From Phymorhynchus buccinoides (lineage: Eukaryota; Mollusca; Gastropoda; Neogastropoda; Raphitomidae), in contig CM065698.1 of the NCBI GenBank assembly GCA_017654935.2, positions 1,311,354-1,375,353 on the forward strand: a stretch of DNA of 64,000 nt. Direction: 5' to 3'. Within the stretch, counting starts at the first letter, position 1. The number at the start of each line of letters is the position of its first letter. The position numbers and the translations under genes are program-made. The notes under the pieces are model-generated. The model had not been told where the DNA came from. It worked only from the letters and a program-made list of their open reading frames with translations, and did no database searches. Positions 60,723 to 64,000 of this stretch are shown in pieces.

Positions 60723-60747
60723 GTAAACAATTGTTCATAAAATGATG

Positions 60748-60805
60748 TCAGAAAATGACAAGTGCCAAGCACAGAACGGTAAACAATTGTTCATAAAATG
60801 ATGTC
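60748..60805 (+). repeat. Copy of exon 3 tail and donor
   Basis: A 59-bp duplication starting GTCAGAAAATGACAAGTGCC and including CAGAACGGTAAACAATTGTT repeats exon 3 tail, donor and intron start. A second, shorter repeat (ATGTCAGAAAAAGAC) follows. Confidence 0.9.
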
Positions 60806-61321
60806 AGAAAAAGACATTTAAAAAAACACCTAAATGTGTCTTAATACTTGGTGTTGTTGTTGCCTTACCCTGGCTTAAAGACTCCAGGGATCATCCACAC
60901 GGCCGAAGCACTTGAACACTATGGCACAAATGCACCAGCTAGGGATGAGAACATAACGTGTGATCGGTTTTGATTACCCCTCCACGTGGACAGCCACACT
61001 CCGACTTTGGAGGATCTTAATACTTGAAGATATAGTTCTCTTCCTCTGCCCCCCCCCCCCCCCCTGATCCCCCCCCTTTTTGAAAGTGTTTTTTGAAAAA
61101 AAGGCAGGAGAATGGACTGGTAAGGCAGAAAGATAGATGACAGTAAGCAAAGGGAAAAGGCAGAGTCAAAGAGAATGACAGATTAGAGGAAGTTACAAGC
61201 ACAAAACTTCCAGAAGGGGAAACTATTTATACAAAAGAACCCCCGGTATCCCCACGGGGGGATGTGTGTTTAACTCTCTTGATTATTAAGAAACTGCGGG
61301 ACTTTCCTGGTATTTGTTTAA
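60806..61321. other. Intron, no gene
   Basis: Includes a poly-C run near 61050 and a partial copy of the dispersed repeat (TTGATTATTAAGAAACTGCG) interrupted by the MITE that follows. Confidence 0.5.
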
Positions 61322-61539
61322 CCCTTTCACCGCCAATGTTGCATTTATGCGCCACAATGGTTTAACACCCATGCCACTAAAAGGCATCAAATCAGGGTCT
61401 GTTATCCGAAGATCCTAGTTTCTTAATTTTGAGAGGTACATGTCACAGATGAATTCCCAATATAATTCAGATAAAAAATTCTCTACCCAGTTAAATTTAA
61501 TGGTATTTGGGGGCTAAAAAATGTCTGGCGGCGAAAGGG
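61322..61539. mobile_element. piggyBac-like MITE (218 bp)
   Basis: TTAA at 61318-61321 and 61540-61543 flank inverted ends CCCTTTCACCGCCA and TGGCGGCGAAAGGG (one mismatch). No coding capacity. It is inserted inside a dispersed repeat, whose CTTGATTATTAAGAAACT text continues on the far side. Confidence 0.75.
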
Positions 61540-61549
61540 TTAACTATCT

Positions 61550-61665
61550 TGATTATTGAAAAACTTTTGGACTTTCCTGGTATTGCAGTACCTCCAGGAT
61601 CATCCCACTATCTTTATAGTTATTAATGTCCCATATGTGCCTGTTCCAGGCCGGAGGGGGAAAAA
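61550..61665. repeat. Single copy of the 88-bp dispersed repeat
   Basis: GGACTTTCCTGGTATTGCAG, TACCTCCAGGATCATCCCAC and GTGCCTGTTCCAGGCCGGAG match the units at 11660-12158. Confidence 0.75.
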
Positions 61666-61799
61666 AAGGGTAATTTTGAATAACCAAATAATTTTCCCAC
61701 CCATGTGTGTGTGCTTGTAGAGAAGGGCTCCACCTTGGTGCTAGCTGTGAAGCCAAGGTGGGAATGTTTGCACTGATGTCTGTCTCTTTGTTCCTGGCC

Positions 61800-61945
61800 G
61801 TCTATGTTAGCTCAATAACATTGGAATGGAGGGACGTGGGACCCTCAAATTTTGCATGCGCATAGGTAGTTAGGATATCTAGGTCAAGTTTGAAAATGAA
61901 GGTCATTGGTCAAAGGTCAAGGTCACTGGAGCAGAAATAATGCAG
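61800..61945. repeat. Probable dispersed repeat (AGGTCAAGGTCACTGG)
   Basis: GGGACGTGGGACCCTCAAAT, then AAGTTTGAAAATGAAGGTCA and AAAGGTCAAGGTCACTGG, resembling the 3' parts of SINE/LINE copies common in mollusc genomes. Assigned from memory of such text only. Confidence 0.35.
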
Positions 61946-62039
61946 CGCGGTGCAGAAAGTGTGCTGGTTGGAGCAAAAAAATGTACATCGTGGATGGTGT
62001 TATAGCGTCTTACGCTCTAGTTTTTGTGTGTGTGTTTGT

Positions 62040-63068
62040 ATTGCAGAGAAAGACACAGAGTCTGTTGAGGACAGTGTCAACTGTTTCTGTGAGCTGGTGT
62101 TTGTATTGCAGAGAAAGACACAGAGTCTGTTGAGGACAGTGTCAACTGTTTCTGTGAGCTGGTGTTTGTATTGCAGAGAAAGACACAGTCTGTTGAGGAC
62201 AGTGTCAACTGTTTCTGTGAGCTGGTGTTTGTATTGCAGAGAAAGACACAGTCTGTTGAGGACAGTGTCAACTGTTTCTGTGAGCTGGTGTTTGTATTGC
62301 AGAGAAAGACACAGTCTGTTGAGGACAGTGTCAACTGTTTCTGTGAGCTGGTGTTTGTATTGCAGAGAAAGACAGTCTGTTGAGGACAGTGCCAACTGTT
62401 TCTGTGAGCTGTATCTGTTTGTATTGCAGAGAAAGACAAAGAGTCTGTTGAAGACAGTGTCAACTGTTTCTGTGAGCTGGTGTTTGTATTGCAGAGAAAG
62501 ACAGTCTGTTGAGGACAGTGCCAACTGTTTCTGTGAGCTGGTGTTTGTATTGCAGAGAAAGACACAGAGTCTGTTGAGGACAGTGTCAACTGTTTCTGTG
62601 AGCTGGTGTTTGTATTGCAGAGAAAGACAGTCTGTTGAGGACAGTGTCAACTGTTTCTGTGAGCTGTATCTGTTTGTATTGCAGAGAAAGACAAAGAGTC
62701 TGTTGAAGACAGTGTCAACTGTTTCTGTGAGCTGGTGTTTGTATTGCAGAGAAAGACAGTCTGTTGAGGACAGTGTCAACTGTTTCTGTGAGCTGGTGTT
62801 TGTATTGCAGAGAAAGACACAGAGTCTGTTGAGGACAGTGTCAACTGTTTCTGTGAGCTGGTGTTTGTATTGCAGAGAAAGACACAGAGTCTGTTGAGGA
62901 CAGTGTCAACTGTTTCTGTGAGCTGGTGTTTGTATTGCAGAGAAAGACAGTCTGTTGAGGACAGTGCCAACTGTTTCTGTGAACTGTATCTGTTTGTATT
63001 GCAGAGAAAGACAGTCTGTTGAGGACAGTGTCAACTGTTTCTGTGAGCTGTATTTGTTTGTATTGCAG
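62040..63068 (+). repeat. 16 tandem copies of exon 4 acceptor and exon start
   Basis: Units of about 62-66 bp, each TTTGTATTGCAGAGAAAGAC followed by GTCTGTTGAGGACAGTGTCA and ACTGTTTCTGTGAGCTG. They reproduce the acceptor and first 48-50 nt of exon 4 (63069-63224), complete with CAG. Only the last, seventeenth copy continues into unique coding text. Units with AAAG and TATCTGTTTG variants recur as pairs (62400 and 62660), showing higher-order duplication. Confidence 0.95.
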
Positions 63069-63224
63069 AGAAAGACAAAGAGTCTGTTGAAGACAGTGCC
63101 AACTGTTTCTGTAAGCTGGAGACGGGACACTTCTACCTCAAGCCTCAAATTAATCTTGGCGCCATGTCTAACTGCCAACCTTTTAACGAGTTCTGCAGAC
63201 CTGGATTCCAGCCCACACATACAG
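63069..63224 (+). CDS. TNF-receptor-like gene, exon 4
   Basis: 156 nt after TGTATTGCAG, before GTTAGC. It completes a Glu codon and encodes KDKESVEDSANCFCKLETGH, FYLKPQINLGAMSNCQPFNE and FCRPGFQPTHT. The CFCxxxxGxxxL...C....FC.PGF pattern is like CRD modules of TNF receptors (CxC, GY/F, CPPG). The gene continues past the window; no membrane segment or death domain has been reached. Identity as TNFR is an inference; other cysteine-rich receptors are possible. Confidence 0.75.
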
Positions 63225-64000
63225 GTTAGCATCAATGACGGTTTAAAGAATGAACAATTATTTGTTAATTAACCCTCTTATATTCGTATTGTTTGAGACC
63301 AAACTTCTGCTAGATTTCGTATTTTTTTGGGAAATGTAGCCCCAAAATGGGTTAGTGTGGTTTATGCTTCACCATAGCCAGACATAAATATCTACAGCCC
63401 TGAAAATTTGCATGTTTGGTCACGATGCTTTGTTCGTGGGTGTGTTTTGAGTGTCTCAGACTGAATGGTCGTGTCATTGCCAACTAAATATCACCAAATG
63501 TGTCACATTTTATGGTTAACATTGTAAAACAGCACACTGACATGAGGTTTACTCATGCACATGCATGTTAGTTTGGTAAAAGTGAAAGCCGAAGCCTACC
63601 TGACCTGGTCGGTTCTCTGTCCATCGCTTCAGCTCATAGTCATACTGCTAATCCAGTGAGTGTCGCAGAAAATGGTCAACTGTCACCAATAAAACCTCTC
63701 TTGAAGTAGTTCAAACCACAACTGTACATGGTTTGTATGCACTTTCCCACGCTATAATACACTTTATATATATACACACACACACACAATCCCCCAGAGC
63801 TGTACAGTGTGTACCACCACTAACTGTGTCATTGCATTGATGTCACCCCATGACACAGGTGTGCACCCCACCCTCCACCCTGAACACAATTCTACAGCTG
63901 TGTCATGGTTATCACGGAAACATTATTTATTCTTGCTATGATACACAATAATAAAGGCAACACGTAGGCCTAGGCCTAGACATTTTCATCGTGTGTGACC
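63225..64000. other. Intron, no feature
   Basis: Intron following exon 4. No exon or repeat recognised, apart from a short (CA)n at 63775. Confidence 0.5.

Noticed and set aside
61950..62897. A 315-codon plus-strand ORF over exon 4 copies
   Set aside because: Its frame is not that of the receptor exon; it reads through acceptor sites and is open only because of the repeat.

Overview
This is a eukaryotic genomic window, most likely from a marine gastropod mollusc. That is an inference from the spliced genes with GT-AG introns, several animal-type LINE families, a tRNA-derived SINE, many TIR elements and a very heavy load of (CA)n, (CT)n and minisatellite arrays. Nothing prokaryotic was seen. 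Long uninterrupted ORFs over the arrays are artefacts of tandem repetition.

Three spliced genes can be built with matching splice phases. (1) Plus strand, 223-17113: the 3' part of a nuclear PHD-finger gene. A 3.5-kb Ser/Arg/Lys-rich exon and three further coding exons end in a C-terminal PHD finger that most resembles the third PHD of KDM5 histone demethylases. (2) Minus strand, 43204-36871: a complete four-exon CYB5D1 gene of about 215 aa. (3) Plus strand, 49649-63224 and continuing past the window: the 5' part of a secreted or membrane cysteine-rich receptor, probably TNF-receptor superfamily. Its signal peptide is encoded across an intron boundary. Genes 1 and 2 converge across about 20 kb of satellites; genes 2 and 3 diverge.

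The most striking pattern is that tandem arrays start at exon edges in all three genes. Acceptor sites with exon starts, exon tails with donor sites, and terminal exon tails with stop codons have been copied from 2 to 17 times. Clear cases lie at 36700-36870, 37495-37785, 55626-55825, 60748-60805 and 62040-63068, with the PHD tail at 17114-17818 and decayed exon copies at 10755-12630. The duplicated acceptors and donors look like decoy or alternative splice sites.

Mobile elements by region: a pogo/Tigger-like MITE (3837-4591); a LINE inserted into a 29-bp satellite with a visible target duplication (7753-10079); three TTAA-flanked piggyBac-like MITEs (20350, 30866, 61322); a Harbinger-like MITE (27011-27555); two head-to-head LINE fragments inside CYB5D1 intron 1 (40190-42676); a Ginger-like DNA transposon with TAAA target duplication and an integrase-protein remnant (43975-45809); a mariner-like MITE nested in it; two fold-back elements whose centres carry telomere-type TTAGGG repeats (48368, 49106) and a third, unrelated fold-back that also carries them (54310); a tRNA-derived SINE (48770-48985); and three LINE fragments in the first intron of the receptor gene (49800-54130).

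Boundaries of repeats are read by eye and may be off by a few bases. Exon boundaries were checked for phase.
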